Source: Falsiphaeobacter marinintestinus
GTDB lineage: Bacteria > Pseudomonadota > Alphaproteobacteria > Rhodobacterales > Rhodobacteraceae
NCBI RefSeq assembly: GCF_007923355.1
Contig: NZ_VOGO01000007.1
Coordinates: 62,001-126,000, forward strand
Length of the DNA stretch: 64,000 nt
Direction: 5' to 3'
A model generated the notes under the pieces. It was not told the DNA's origin and searched no databases. It saw only the letters and a program-made list of their open reading frames with translations. How positions within the stretch are numbered: the stretch's first letter is position 1; each line of letters starts with the position of its first letter. The position numbers and the translations under genes are program-made. Shown piece after piece: positions 26,624-35,253 of this stretch.

Positions 26624-27424
26624 TCACAGAAACTGCATGTTCACGGCAAAATAGACCTGACGTTTCGGCAGGCCCGATCCGCTGTCGTGCACGGACCACT
26701 GCGGCTCAACGAAGATGTTAAAGACCGTGTCGCCGCTTTTGATGACTTTCCCAAGCCGGATGCCTAACGGGACCGAATAGTTGTTGTTGCGGAAGTTGTA
26801 GCTCCAGATAGGCGCGCCGCCCGTGTACCAGCCATTTCCCAGCTGGTAGAATGCAAAGGGCTGAAAGGCGCCAAGGCTGGCACGAGGATTGCCATTTGTG
26901 TCTCCGATGCCGCCGCGCCACGTCAGCAGATATCCGAACTGGAATTTCGGCGATGTCGCGTTGAAATACACATTTGCCAGTCCCAATTGCCACTGATCCG
27001 CCCCTAATCGGTTGTCCGTCGCGGTCGGGGCAACAACCTGCGGGCCAACGGCAAAGCTAATCCCTGGGTTGCCGGTGTTGAACTGATAGGCCGCAAACAG
27101 ATCCAGATCACCGATGCCGTTGACCTTTGCGCCGCCCGTACCAACCGGAAAGCTGCTATAAGGCAGCGAGGCGCGGATCAGCCAGCTTGAGTTGCCGATG
27201 CTGACAGGTTTGGCATAGCGCAGCACGAACTGATTGCCGGTCAGGTTGCCGGGGCCAGTGAATGCGTCGATGTAATAGTTCTGGATGTTAAAGGCGGTGA
27301 TATCCGCAAGCGGGTTGTTGGCCTGTGCCGCCGCTTCCGCTTCGCTTTCGGCAATGGCCGAATTGGCAAGCCCCAAACCGAGCACCAGCCCAAATAGAGC
27401 CTTTTTCAAGTAGTTTCGCGGCAT
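26624..27424 (-). CDS. Predicted outer-membrane beta-barrel protein
   Basis: This is a 266-residue protein. The ATG at 27424 with GAGGAG upstream is chosen; an upstream in-frame start would bury the signal peptide. It has a Sec signal peptide (MPRNYLKKALFGLVLGLGLANSAIA). The mature part alternates hydrophobic and polar residues in many predicted strands and ends in aromatic-rich VYFAVNMQFL, a typical barrel C-terminus with terminal Phe-Leu. It resembles the 'neuromedin U'/phenol-pathway transporter-like barrels annotated in many Proteobacteria. The function is unknown. It is a single gene, and its neighbours do not reveal a substrate. Confidence 0.75.
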   Translation of the reverse strand: MPRNYLKKALFGLVLGLGLANSAIAESEAEAAAQANNPLADITAFNIQNYYIDAFTGPGNLTGNQFVLRYAKPVSIGNSSWLIRASLPYSSFPVGTGGAKVNGIGDLDLFAAYQFNTGNPGISFAVGPQVVAPTATDNRLGADQWQLGLANVYFNATSPKFQFGYLLTWRGGIGDTNGNPRASLGAFQPFAFYQLGNGWYTGGAPIWSYNFRNNNYSVPLGIRLGKVIKSGDTVFNIFVEPQWSVHDSGSGLPKRQVYFAVNMQFL

Positions 27425-27624
27425 TCGGTTTGCTCCTCGCAGTTGAATCCAACCTATTGAAAGAAATGAAGCAACACAAAGAGGAATCCAGTCCATCTCA
27501 CCGCAAAGCAGACAAAGACAGCTGCTCACGGCGATCATTCGTTCCGGGGCTTGCCCGTTGAAATTTCAGATGAGTCTGGGGAAGCAGGATCAACTCGGAA
27601 AACCGCTCAGGGACTTCAGATGGA

Positions 27625-28650
27625 TCATTTTGTGAACTTCAGCGGCAAATCCAAAGTAAAGCGGTCTCCGGGCAGCTTTTTTGGAGCTTTGGGGAACTTT
27701 CCCGCGCTTTTTACGGCCTTCAGCGCCGCCTGATCAAAGGCCGCCACACCGGATGATTTGCTGACACGTACGTCCAGCAAGCGGCCGTCTCGCGAAACGG
27801 TCAGTCGGACGGCAACCTGACCCGAACCATTGACCCCCGGCGGAAATCTTTTGCGGCGTTCGATCCGCGAGCGGATTTTGGACCCCCAGATCGCCTTGAG
27901 CTTTGCTTGTTGTCCCTTGGACAAGGTCGAGGTTGTCGCAGAGTTGGTCGTCCCGGCCTGCGTGCCGCCCTCGCTGCCCGCTGCTTTTTGCGCCGTACTT
28001 TGAGAGCTGTTTTGCTCGGCCTTGGTCGCTGATGTCGGGTTTTTTTGCGTGGGCTTCGCCTTCGCCACCGGCTTGGCTTTCGGCTTGGGTTTTGGTGTCG
28101 GCACAGGCGCCGCCGGTGTTGTTTCAATCTCGGGAATCTGGGTTTGAACCGGGCGCATCACGGCCATTTGCGTCGGCTTTTGCGGTGCCTTGGGGCGTTC
28201 GACCTGGTTCAGTTCTGGCGCGTTTGGCCGCTTGGGTTGGGACAGTTGCTGGCTGTCCAAAGGATCGACGGTGGTCTTCGGTGTCTGAACCGGGGATGAG
28301 GTCGGCTGCGTTTCGACGTCTTCTAGCTGGTCGTCCTCGGGCCGGGTCAGGGCCAGTTGAACTTCGGCACGCGGGGCACGCGCCAAATCCATTGCCGGTG
28401 ACGTGGGAACGGCGCTTGTCGAGTTATCTGATTGGCTAAGGTCAGCATCTAGAACAGGGTGTGTCTGAACAGGCTGGTCCCAGCGCTTGACCATTTCAAG
28501 CACGGTCGGTGGGGCGGCGGCAATCGTGACGATCGTGTCACCGCCCGTGCCACCTGCGTCACTGCCTGACTCTGTGGCCGTCGCGAAGATCGCGATATGT
28601 ATCGCAACCGCAACGGATGCGAACACCAGCAATTCGGCCCAGTGTTTCAT
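27625..28650 (-). CDS. tonB: TonB-family energy transducer
   Basis: This 341-residue protein has one N-terminal membrane anchor (about 5-25), a long Pro/Thr/Lys-rich periplasmic linker (about 60-245, with PTPKPKPKAKPVAKAKPTQ) and a C-terminal TonB domain (about 255-341; SRIERRKRFPPGVNGSGQVAVRLTVSRDGRL). The domain carries a proton-motive-force signal from ExbB/ExbD to outer-membrane TonB-dependent receptors. Its ATG overlaps the exbD stop (ATGA). No TonB-dependent receptor gene lies in the window. Confidence 0.92.
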   Translation of the reverse strand: MKHWAELLVFASVAVAIHIAIFATATESGSDAGGTGGDTIVTIAAAPPTVLEMVKRWDQPVQTHPVLDADLSQSDNSTSAVPTSPAMDLARAPRAEVQLALTRPEDDQLEDVETQPTSSPVQTPKTTVDPLDSQQLSQPKRPNAPELNQVERPKAPQKPTQMAVMRPVQTQIPEIETTPAAPVPTPKPKPKAKPVAKAKPTQKNPTSATKAEQNSSQSTAQKAAGSEGGTQAGTTNSATTSTLSKGQQAKLKAIWGSKIRSRIERRKRFPPGVNGSGQVAVRLTVSRDGRLLDVRVSKSSGVAAFDQAALKAVKSAGKFPKAPKKLPGDRFTLDLPLKFTK

Positions 28651-29039
28651 TTCGGGGACACAACCAGTTCAACCCGGCTAAGACCGGCCTCTGCCAGATC
28701 GCTCAACAGGCGCGCTGCCACGCCGGAGTCCAGCGCCCCGTCAGCCCGCATTTGGATGATCGAATGGGCGTCGCTTCGTGCAGTCAGCGCCGCCACGGCA
28801 GCCTGCCCTTCGTGGTCGTCGAACGACAGCAGGCCGGTCTTGTCCACGTATAAGATCAGTTCTGATTCTGGCTGTTTTTCAGAAACAGCGTCAGGCAGGG
28901 TCACGTCAAAGGGGTCGGGTGTGGCCAAATGCGATGTCATCAGAAAGAAGATAAGCAACAGGAAAACCACGTTGATCATCGGGACGATCGATTCCTGGCG
29001 GCGGCGGCGAGGGGGCTCTGAAAAATCCACTTTCGTCAC
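28647..29039 (-). CDS. exbD: ExbD/TolR-family protein, second copy
   Basis: This 130-residue protein starts at a GTG (29039) that overlaps the previous stop as GTGA. A short cytoplasmic N-terminus is followed by one membrane helix (IVPMINVVFLLLIFFLMTSHL, about 18-38) and a periplasmic domain. The Asp normally conserved in the ExbD membrane helix (MIDVVF) is Asn here (MINVVF), whereas the first copy keeps it. The loss of the proton-relay aspartate in one copy of the pair is notable. It is coupled to tonB by ATGA. Confidence 0.88.
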   Translation of the reverse strand: MTKVDFSEPPRRRRQESIVPMINVVFLLLIFFLMTSHLATPDPFDVTLPDAVSEKQPESELILYVDKTGLLSFDDHEGQAAVAALTARSDAHSIIQMRADGALDSGVAARLLSDLAEAGLSRVELVVSPK

Positions 29040-29407
29040 TCCACCAGCACGATCGAGGTAAAACCAGCACCCCGAAGCGCTTCGGTTACGGTCACGATAC
29101 GCTGCAGGTTTGCGCCGTTGCGCCCGCGCAGGATCAGCGTATCCGTCGGGCTTTCCACCAGCGGTTCCAAGGCTTGGGCAAGGTCATCGACCAACATGCC
29201 ATTGACCGCCGTCGTGTCGGGCGAGATGTCAATCAGACGCGGCGGTCCGCTATAGTCACCGCCGCTGGATGCCAGTGGCAGGTTCAGCACGGCGTCTGAC
29301 CCAAAACGGGACGCCAGCATGAAAAACACCAGCAACAGGAACACCACATCAATCATCGGTGTCAGGCTGGGTTTTCGCCGGATGCGGGGGGGCGGTGCGA
29401 ACTCCAT
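29036..29407 (-). CDS. exbD: ExbD/TolR-family protein, first copy
   Basis: This is a 123-residue protein. The ATG at 29407, 4 bp after the exbB stop, is preferred over a TTG at 29425. It has a basic N-terminus (RIRRKPSLTP), a membrane helix with the conserved proton-relay Asp (PMIDVVFLLLVFFMLASRFG) and a periplasmic domain. With ExbB it forms the inner-membrane motor driving TonB. The tandem ExbD copies differ substantially, so they are unlikely to be a recent duplication. Confidence 0.88.
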   Translation of the reverse strand: MEFAPPPRIRRKPSLTPMIDVVFLLLVFFMLASRFGSDAVLNLPLASSGGDYSGPPRLIDISPDTTAVNGMLVDDLAQALEPLVESPTDTLILRGRNGANLQRIVTVTEALRGAGFTSIVLVE

Positions 29408-29411
29408 CTTG

Positions 29412-30404
29412 TTACTCGGCAGCAAGCCGCAGATGTTCCGAGCCCTGAGCGATAAACAAACGGGTCGCGCTGTCTTCGATGTCGCGGCGAATCCTGTCGA
29501 TCACAGACTCAAACCAGGTCAGCGCGGCCGAGGCCGGGATCGCCACCGCCATGCCCGCCGCCGTTGTCAGCAAGGCCTCCCAGATGCCACCTGCCAACAG
29601 CGCCGGATCGGCCCTTGATCCCGCAGCCTGCAACGCCTGAAACGCCGCGATCATACCCAGAACCGTGCCCAGCAGACCCAGCAAAGGCGCAATGGTCGAA
29701 ATCAGCTCCAACGCCCCAAGTCCGACGCGCGCCGACGCAATTTCACGCTTGGCGACTCGGGCCGTTTCTTCGCGCGCGCGATCTTCGGGCAGGGTGGCAA
29801 TGGCAGTCAGCGCAGTGGCAACCACTTTGGATCGGATGCCGCGCCGCCCGGCCACGATGGCCAGCGCCCCCTTGGGATCTTGCCGTTCAACGGCTGTCAC
29901 GGCTTGGCCAGCCTTGCCGCGCGACCAGGCACCAATCAAGGCCAGTCGCCAGGTTTTCCACAAGATCAGCGCAAGTGTGACAACCGACAGCGCCGCAATC
30001 GCCCAGAGTGCCGGGCCTCCATTGCGAAGGAAGGTCAGCGCTGCCCCGGATGCGTCCTGTGCCATATCCATCAGGTCATCTTCTGCGGGAAGAGGTGGGT
30101 TTGCAGAAATGGAACCCGATTGCAAACTGTCACCCACAGGTTTTGTCAACGTGCCTTCCGCATGGCTTTGGGGCATGTCAGGCTCGGGCGTCGCATCACC
30201 AACGTCGGGCCTGTCCAAAGGCTGATCGCCACTTGGCGTCGTCGGGGACACATCAGTTTTGTCAGCGATCCCGTCGGTCGTTTCACGCAATGGAGCCTGC
30301 GGCGCAGCCAAATCGGCCACCGGTGCGGTCGGCGTTTCGACGCTTTGCGCCAAGCCAAGGGCAGGGGCCAGCAACAGGGCGGCGACCAGAATGTGCTTGG
30401 TCAT
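29412..30404 (-). CDS. exbB: MotA/TolQ/ExbB proton-channel protein with long periplasmic N-terminal extension
   Basis: This 330-residue protein is longer than the roughly 230-245-residue classical ExbB. It has a signal peptide (MTKHILVAALLLAPALGLAQ) and an acidic, Pro/Thr-rich extension (about 20-110), then three membrane helices (near 130-150, 235-260 and 280-300) with the ExbB signatures STIAPLLGLLGTVLGMIAAF and LLTTAAGMAVAIPASAA. Such N-terminally extended ExbB proteins are known in Alphaproteobacteria. It heads the exbB-exbD-exbD-tonB operon; its promoter must lie between 30405 and the tRNA gene. Confidence 0.9.
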   Translation of the reverse strand: MTKHILVAALLLAPALGLAQSVETPTAPVADLAAPQAPLRETTDGIADKTDVSPTTPSGDQPLDRPDVGDATPEPDMPQSHAEGTLTKPVGDSLQSGSISANPPLPAEDDLMDMAQDASGAALTFLRNGGPALWAIAALSVVTLALILWKTWRLALIGAWSRGKAGQAVTAVERQDPKGALAIVAGRRGIRSKVVATALTAIATLPEDRAREETARVAKREIASARVGLGALELISTIAPLLGLLGTVLGMIAAFQALQAAGSRADPALLAGGIWEALLTTAAGMAVAIPASAALTWFESVIDRIRRDIEDSATRLFIAQGSEHLRLAAE

Positions 30405-30540
30405 TGATTGCTCCAGTATGCACCGAAACCGGGTGTCAGGCGCTGCGATCCGCCCGCTCGCCTGTTCGGCGAGACGCGCGATGTCTGTGTTTCTAGCCTG
30501 ACGTCTGGCGTAACAATTAGATTCGACGCAAGATAATAGG

Positions 30541-30568
30541 CGTCACGTTCACAAAAGCGTGAGTGACG
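30541..30568. other. Inverted repeat in the exbB upstream region
   Basis: CGTCAC (30541-30546) and GTGACG (30563-30568), with an inner TCACG/CGTGA pair, form an imperfect dyad 137 bp upstream of exbB. It could be an operator or the leader of the exbB transcript. No Fur, Irr or RirA-like box was recognised in the 283-bp gap 30405-30687. The gap is moderately AT-rich near the tRNA (TTGATTAAAAACAAAAC), where the exbB promoter may lie. Confidence 0.3.
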
Positions 30569-30687
30569 TGCTCGATTTGCAGCGCCCGAAAGCCGGGTTT
30601 TGCGGTGCATTCTGTCTTGATTGGATCGTGGGTGTGGATTTTGACGCTGCCAGTTATTGATTAAAAACAAAACTATGCAGGTAAAAG

Positions 30688-30762
30688 TGGCAGCCCGTAG
30701 GGGAATCGAACCCCTCTTTCCAGGTTGAAAACCTGGCGTCCTAACCGATAGACGAACGGGCC
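30688..30762 (-). tRNA. tRNA-Glu (anticodon UUC)
   Basis: The minus strand folds into a full cloverleaf, 5' GGCCCGTTCGTCTATCGG and so on, with anticodon TTC in a TTTTCAA loop, the GGTTCGATTCC T-arm and an encoded CCA (30688-30690). The acceptor stem has a G1-U72 wobble. 75 nt including CCA. Confidence 0.97.
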
Positions 30763-30844
30763 ACTCTGTGCGTGAGCGGCTAATTAGGCAATCTGCGCAG
30801 CGCGCGCAAGCGTAAAAATCACCCATTGGCGCAAAAAATTTTCA

Positions 30845-30859
30845 GGCCCATCCGGGGCC
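30845..30859 (-). terminator. Intrinsic terminator downstream of recJ
   Basis: On the minus strand GGCCC and GGGCC arms with a 5-nt loop, right after the recJ stop, are followed by TGAAAATTTTTTG, which has a run of six T. The stem is short but GC-only. Confidence 0.55.
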
Positions 30860-30863
30860 GTTC

Positions 30864-32606
30864 TCAGGCGGGGGCTGCGTCGTCCAAACGCAGCTGAACG
30901 CTTTGTCGGCCGTTCCACGTGTTGATCTCAAGCCGGCCAGCCATGTGGAACCGCGCACCGCCATGTCCGACCAAAGCCGCCCCTAACCCGGTGTCGAACG
31001 CACCAAAGCAAATGGCGTCAATGTTGTGCCCAATTCCGTCTGACAAGGTGAGCTTCAAATGTGATTCTCCCACCGGTCGGGCGTGACGTATTTGCACATC
31101 GGGCAGGGCGAACCGAGGGGCGGGGGCGCCGGCACCAAACGGGCCAGCCTGATCGATCTGTTCGATCAGCTGAATGGTCGCAGCGCCCGGCATCAAGGCT
31201 CCATCCAGCCGCAAATCTGCCGGGCCGCCCTGACCTGCGCCCTGCTTCGCCAACAACTCGGACAAGCGCGCCATCGCTGGGTCCACCTTGTCCCGGGCAA
31301 CGGTCAGGCCTGCCGCCATCTTGTGGCCGCCGCCCTTGATCAGCAACCCTTCGGCGACCAGCCTCTGGATGGACGCGCCCAGATCCACGCCGGTGACCGA
31401 GCGGCCCGATCCCTTGCCTTCGTCGCCATCCAGCCCGATCACGATCGCAGGCCGGTTGGCCGCGTCCTTGAGTCGTGAAGCGACGATGCCCACGACGCCC
31501 GGATGCCAGCCTTCACCAGCGGCCCAGACCAGCGGTGCATCCAGTCCGCGCTCTTCGGCCTGATCAATGGCAGCCGCGCGCACGGCATTCTCGATATCGC
31601 GGCGTTCGGTGTTCAGCTCATCAAGCCGTTGTGCCATCGCTTGCGCCTCGACGGCCGAGGTTGTCGACAAAAGCCGGGCGCCCAGATCAGCCTGACCAAT
31701 GCGGCCGCCTGCGTTCACGCGGGGGCCCAGCATGAACCCCAAGTGATAGGTCGACGGTGCCGAATCCATCCGGCTGACATCGGCAAGCGCCATCAGGCCG
31801 GGGCGGTTTCGCCGGGCCATGACCTTCAGACCTTGCCGCACTAATGCCCGGTTGGCGTCGATCAGTGGCGCGACATCGGCCACGGTGGCCAAAGCCACCA
31901 GATCCAGCAGCGCCATCAGGTCAGGGCCTGCGCCCATGCCCCGGTCCCGCATCTGGCGGCGGGCTTCGACCAGCATCAGAAACACCACGCCAGCGGCGCA
32001 GAAATACCCCAGATCTCCGGTTTCATCCTGTCGGTTCGGGTTCACCACGGCCACAGCCGGGGGAAGCGTTTCGCCTCCCAAATGGTGGTCCAGAACGATC
32101 ACATCAGCACCCTTGGCAGCCGCAATCGGCTCATGTGAAAGTGTGCCGCAGTCAACGCAGATGATCAGGTCATGATCCTGGGACAGCGCCTGCATTGCAG
32201 GGACATTCGGGCCATAGCCTTCGTCGATCCGGTCCGGCACATAAAGCGTCGCCTGAAGACCCATGTCTCTCAGCCAGACCACCAGCAAAGCCGCCGAGCT
32301 GCCCCCGTCCACATCATAGTCCGCAAACACGGCGATCTTCTCACGGCGCTGAACCGCATCCAGAAACCTGCTCGCAGCGGGTTCCATATCCTTCATCTTG
32401 CGCGGGTCGGGCAGCAGGTCTTTCAACTGGGGGGTCAGAAACGCAGTCGCTTCTTCCTGAGGCACGCCGCGTCGGGCCAGCACCTGGCAGATCGGACGCG
32501 GCAGGCCCGTTGCCTGTGCCATGGCCTCGCCAGCCCTGTCTATGTCGATCGATGGGCCAACCCAACGCCGCCCTGTCAAAGAATGCTCGACCTCAAGAAA
32601 ACTCAC
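30864..32606 (-). CDS. recJ: Single-stranded-DNA-specific 5'-3' exonuclease RecJ
   Basis: This 580-residue protein is the normal length. DHH-family motifs are intact: FADYDVDGGSSAALL at about 95-108, the VDCGT region near 145, and VLDHHLGGE near 165. Later come the DHHA1 region (GRSVTGVDLGASIQRL, KGGGHKMAAGLTV) and the C-terminal OB-like domain. It digests 5' strands in recombination and mismatch repair. The start is a GTG at 32606 with GGAGG six bases upstream. An intrinsic terminator separates it from glpX, so recJ probably has its own promoter activity. Confidence 0.95.
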   Translation of the reverse strand: MSFLEVEHSLTGRRWVGPSIDIDRAGEAMAQATGLPRPICQVLARRGVPQEEATAFLTPQLKDLLPDPRKMKDMEPAASRFLDAVQRREKIAVFADYDVDGGSSAALLVVWLRDMGLQATLYVPDRIDEGYGPNVPAMQALSQDHDLIICVDCGTLSHEPIAAAKGADVIVLDHHLGGETLPPAVAVVNPNRQDETGDLGYFCAAGVVFLMLVEARRQMRDRGMGAGPDLMALLDLVALATVADVAPLIDANRALVRQGLKVMARRNRPGLMALADVSRMDSAPSTYHLGFMLGPRVNAGGRIGQADLGARLLSTTSAVEAQAMAQRLDELNTERRDIENAVRAAAIDQAEERGLDAPLVWAAGEGWHPGVVGIVASRLKDAANRPAIVIGLDGDEGKGSGRSVTGVDLGASIQRLVAEGLLIKGGGHKMAAGLTVARDKVDPAMARLSELLAKQGAGQGGPADLRLDGALMPGAATIQLIEQIDQAGPFGAGAPAPRFALPDVQIRHARPVGESHLKLTLSDGIGHNIDAICFGAFDTGLGAALVGHGGARFHMAGRLEINTWNGRQSVQLRLDDAAPA

Positions 32607-32623
32607 GCCTTACCTCCAGGTAC

Positions 32624-32655
32624 AAAAGGCCGGACCCAAACGGACCCGGCCTTTT
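32624..32655 (-). terminator. Strong intrinsic terminator between glpX and recJ
   Basis: AAAAGGCCGG (32624-32633) and CCGGCCTTTT (32646-32655) form a perfect 10-bp stem with a 12-nt loop, ending in TTTT in the direction of glpX. It should end glpX transcripts about 60 bp after the gene. The plus strand also has a following T-rich run. Confidence 0.85.
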
Positions 32656-32717
32656 CTTCTCTTTCAAAATACTCTCGCCGAAGGCAGCGGCGCAAGCCGC
32701 TTCCTCCCGTACCGTGA

Positions 32718-33689
32718 TCAAACCGGCGTGCGATACTGCATGCGCCGGACCGACCCGGTTTTTGACCGCATCAGCAGGGTCGTGGTTTCGACCCAGCCGG
32801 GCTGGCTGCGGATTCCGGGCAGCAGGGTGCCGCCGGTCACGCCAGTCGCGGCAAAGATAACGTCCTGCGTCACCATTTCGTCGCGCGAATAAATCCGGTT
32901 CAGATCGGTGATTCCGGCCTTGGCCGCACGTCCGCGTTCGTCATCGTTGCGGAACAACAGTTTGCCAAAGATCTGACCGCCCATGCATTTCAACGCCGAC
33001 GCCGCCAGGACACCTTCGGGCGCGCCGCCTGATCCCATATACATATCAATGCCGGTGATTTCGCTTTCGGCGCAGTGCATGACACCTGCCACATCGCCAT
33101 CGGTGATCAGCCGGATCGCAGCACCGGTGCTGCGCACGGCGGCGATCATGTCCTCGTGGCGCGGACGCTCAAGGATACAGACCGTGACATCGGATGGTTT
33201 GCAGCCCTTGGCCGCAGCCAGCGCGTTGACGCGCTCGACCGGCGACATGTCCAGCGTGACAACGCCATCGGCATATCCCGGGCCGATGGCCAGCTTGTCC
33301 ATGTAAACGTCCGGCGCGTGCAGCATCGATCCGCGCGGCCCCATCGAAATCACGGTCAGCGCGTTCGGCATGTCCTTGGCGGTCAGCGTGGTGCCTTCCA
33401 GCGGATCCAGCGCGATATCGACAGCCGGGCCATTCCCCGTGCCGACTTCTTCGCCGATGTACAGCATCGGGGCTTCGTCCCGTTCGCCTTCGCCGATGAC
33501 GACAACACCGGCGATTTCCAGCAGGTTCAGCTGTTCGCGCATGGCGTTGACGGCGGCCTGATCGGCGGCTTTCTCGTCACCACGTCCGACCAGAGATGCC
33601 GAGGCCAGCGCAGCCTGTTCAGCGACGCGCGCCAGACCCAGAGACAACATGCGGTCGTTAAAGATTGTGTCGGTTTCCGAGGCAGCCAT
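32718..33689 (-). CDS. glpX: Class II fructose-1,6-bisphosphatase
   Basis: This 323-residue protein starts at the ATG at 33689 (MAASETDTIFNDRML); a longer frame upstream is not supported by family length. GlpX motifs are clear: VVVIGEGERDEAPMLYIGEEVG, DPLEGTTLTAKDMPNALT (metal and substrate site), GSGGAPEGVLAASAL. It is the gluconeogenic phosphatase in the cytoplasm. In Rhodobacterales it usually lies next to hom and recJ; here recJ is adjacent but two other genes separate it from hom. Confidence 0.95.
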   Translation of the reverse strand: MAASETDTIFNDRMLSLGLARVAEQAALASASLVGRGDEKAADQAAVNAMREQLNLLEIAGVVVIGEGERDEAPMLYIGEEVGTGNGPAVDIALDPLEGTTLTAKDMPNALTVISMGPRGSMLHAPDVYMDKLAIGPGYADGVVTLDMSPVERVNALAAAKGCKPSDVTVCILERPRHEDMIAAVRSTGAAIRLITDGDVAGVMHCAESEITGIDMYMGSGGAPEGVLAASALKCMGGQIFGKLLFRNDDERGRAAKAGITDLNRIYSRDEMVTQDVIFAATGVTGGTLLPGIRSQPGWVETTTLLMRSKTGSVRRMQYRTPV

Positions 33690-33786
33690 AAAAATCGTCC
33701 CATAGGTAAATATTGTTTCAGCGGTCACATACCCCGTGCACCATGCACCCGGCAAGGGGGGACGCATCACAGGGTCCAAAGCACGC

Positions 33787-35253
33787 CTATTTAGCGTGCG
33801 AAACGATGACGCAACTGACAAATCCGGGGGTCTCAGGGCAATTCTGACCAACGCCCGGATCAATCCCGCCGCCTGCGTCATGGGCGCTGCGCAACAGCGT
33901 TTCGATATGCCTGCGCGCGCCAAGGCGTGCCTGTGTACTGGCATAGGCGGTGTCATTGCGCGCAGTGATCTGCGCCTGCCGCGCGGCCAGGGATGCGCGT
34001 GCATAGGCCAGCGCTTGCTCATGCGCCCGGGTGGTCGACAGGATCTGAGCGGTATCTGCAAGAATCAGGTCTCGATCCAGCCCGCCGCCCTGATCGACAT
34101 GGGCCAAGGCCGCTTCAGCGGCGGCCAGAACTGGCGTGGGGTCGGAGATTTGTCCGTCAATCTGGCTCAGCCGCGCGGTCACGACCGCTGTGTAGAAGGC
34201 CGTCATGAGAACCAGATCCCGGTCACCCGCTGCCTCGGCCTTGGCGCGGGTCCGGTCAATCAGGTTCAAAGCCTCCGCACCATTGCCTGACCGGTAACTT
34301 AGGCTGGCTTGCAACAACAATAACGTATTGCGACTGTCGGTCGTGACGGCAAATTCCGTCGCTTCCCGCAGCGCGTCGGTTCCGATTTGATCATAGCCCA
34401 ACGTCAAGGCCCGCGTCGACAGATCGGTCAACAACCGGAACATGATCAGGCGGTCGTCTTGCGTCCACCGCTGCGGCCACCACGCGATCGGCTGCCCGGT
34501 TTGCCAGGGCGCGCGAGTCATATGCCCCAAAGCCCGCAACAATGCATTGGCACTGTCGGTCAGGCGACCCAATGCAGCCAGAGACTCGGCGATCTGCATT
34601 TCAGCTTCGGTATTGATCGACCGCACATCGGCTTCGGACAGATCTGTTCCCATTGGCAGAATGGCGCTGGCCGCAGCTCCGATGGCGCGACCGAATTCGC
34701 CTTTGGCCGAGGCGGCATAGGCGCGGTCCAATGACCGACGGGCCAGGTCTGTTGCCGCCGTATTGAAATCGGATAGTTCCCCGTCCGACCAAAGCTGGAT
34801 TCGGTCTGCCAGATCCCGGGCATCGTCTTCGCCCCAAGAGGCCGCGAATTCAGGCAAGGCCAATTGCGCAGTCTGCGCAGCGTCCTGAAACCGACCAAGG
34901 TCTGCCAGCGCATAAGCCTGACTTACTTTCAATGCCGTGGTAAAGCCCGCCTGTTCCGGATCGCCCGCAATCAGAGCCAAACCGTCCTCAGTCAACTGCA
35001 AGGCATAGCTTGGATTGGACTGATCCAGCCGGGCAAAGTCAGCCTGCATCGCATAAAATATCGCCCAGTCGGGTGTCAGCCAGCCCCCAACGCGAGCATC
35101 ACGCAAGGCGCCGCTCAGCAGCGTATAGGCCGCTTGCGTGTCCCCGGTGGACAATGGTGCTTCCAAAGCGGTCATCACATCGTCAAAGGTTTCCGATGCC
35201 CGCGCCGGGAATGGGAGTGTCAGCAACAAACCCAGGGCCAGCGCGCGGATCAT
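33787..35253 (-). CDS. Exported helical-repeat (TPR-like) protein paired with a CHAT protease
   Basis: This is a 488-residue protein. The ATG at 35253 overlaps the stop of the CHAT gene as ATGA and begins a Sec signal peptide (MIRALALGLLLTLPFPARA). The mature protein is rich in Ala, Leu, Asp and Arg and is almost all predicted helices in pairs, for example SQAYALADLGRFQDAAQTAQL and AESLAALGRLTDSANALLRAL, the look of degenerate tetratricopeptide repeats. It ends with two cysteines (NCPETPGFVSC) that could form a disulfide. No enzymatic motif was found. Translational coupling suggests it works with the CHAT protein, perhaps as a periplasmic partner or substrate adaptor; that is inference. Confidence 0.8.
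   Translation of the reverse strand: MIRALALGLLLTLPFPARASETFDDVMTALEAPLSTGDTQAAYTLLSGALRDARVGGWLTPDWAIFYAMQADFARLDQSNPSYALQLTEDGLALIAGDPEQAGFTTALKVSQAYALADLGRFQDAAQTAQLALPEFAASWGEDDARDLADRIQLWSDGELSDFNTAATDLARRSLDRAYAASAKGEFGRAIGAAASAILPMGTDLSEADVRSINTEAEMQIAESLAALGRLTDSANALLRALGHMTRAPWQTGQPIAWWPQRWTQDDRLIMFRLLTDLSTRALTLGYDQIGTDALREATEFAVTTDSRNTLLLLQASLSYRSGNGAEALNLIDRTRAKAEAAGDRDLVLMTAFYTAVVTARLSQIDGQISDPTPVLAAAEAALAHVDQGGGLDRDLILADTAQILSTTRAHEQALAYARASLAARQAQITARNDTAYASTQARLGARRHIETLLRSAHDAGGGIDPGVGQNCPETPGFVSCVIVSHAK

Noticed and set aside
30401-30826. Minus-strand open frame of 141 codons running through the tRNA-Glu gene
   Set aside because: It overlaps a perfect tRNA cloverleaf and has no ribosome binding site.
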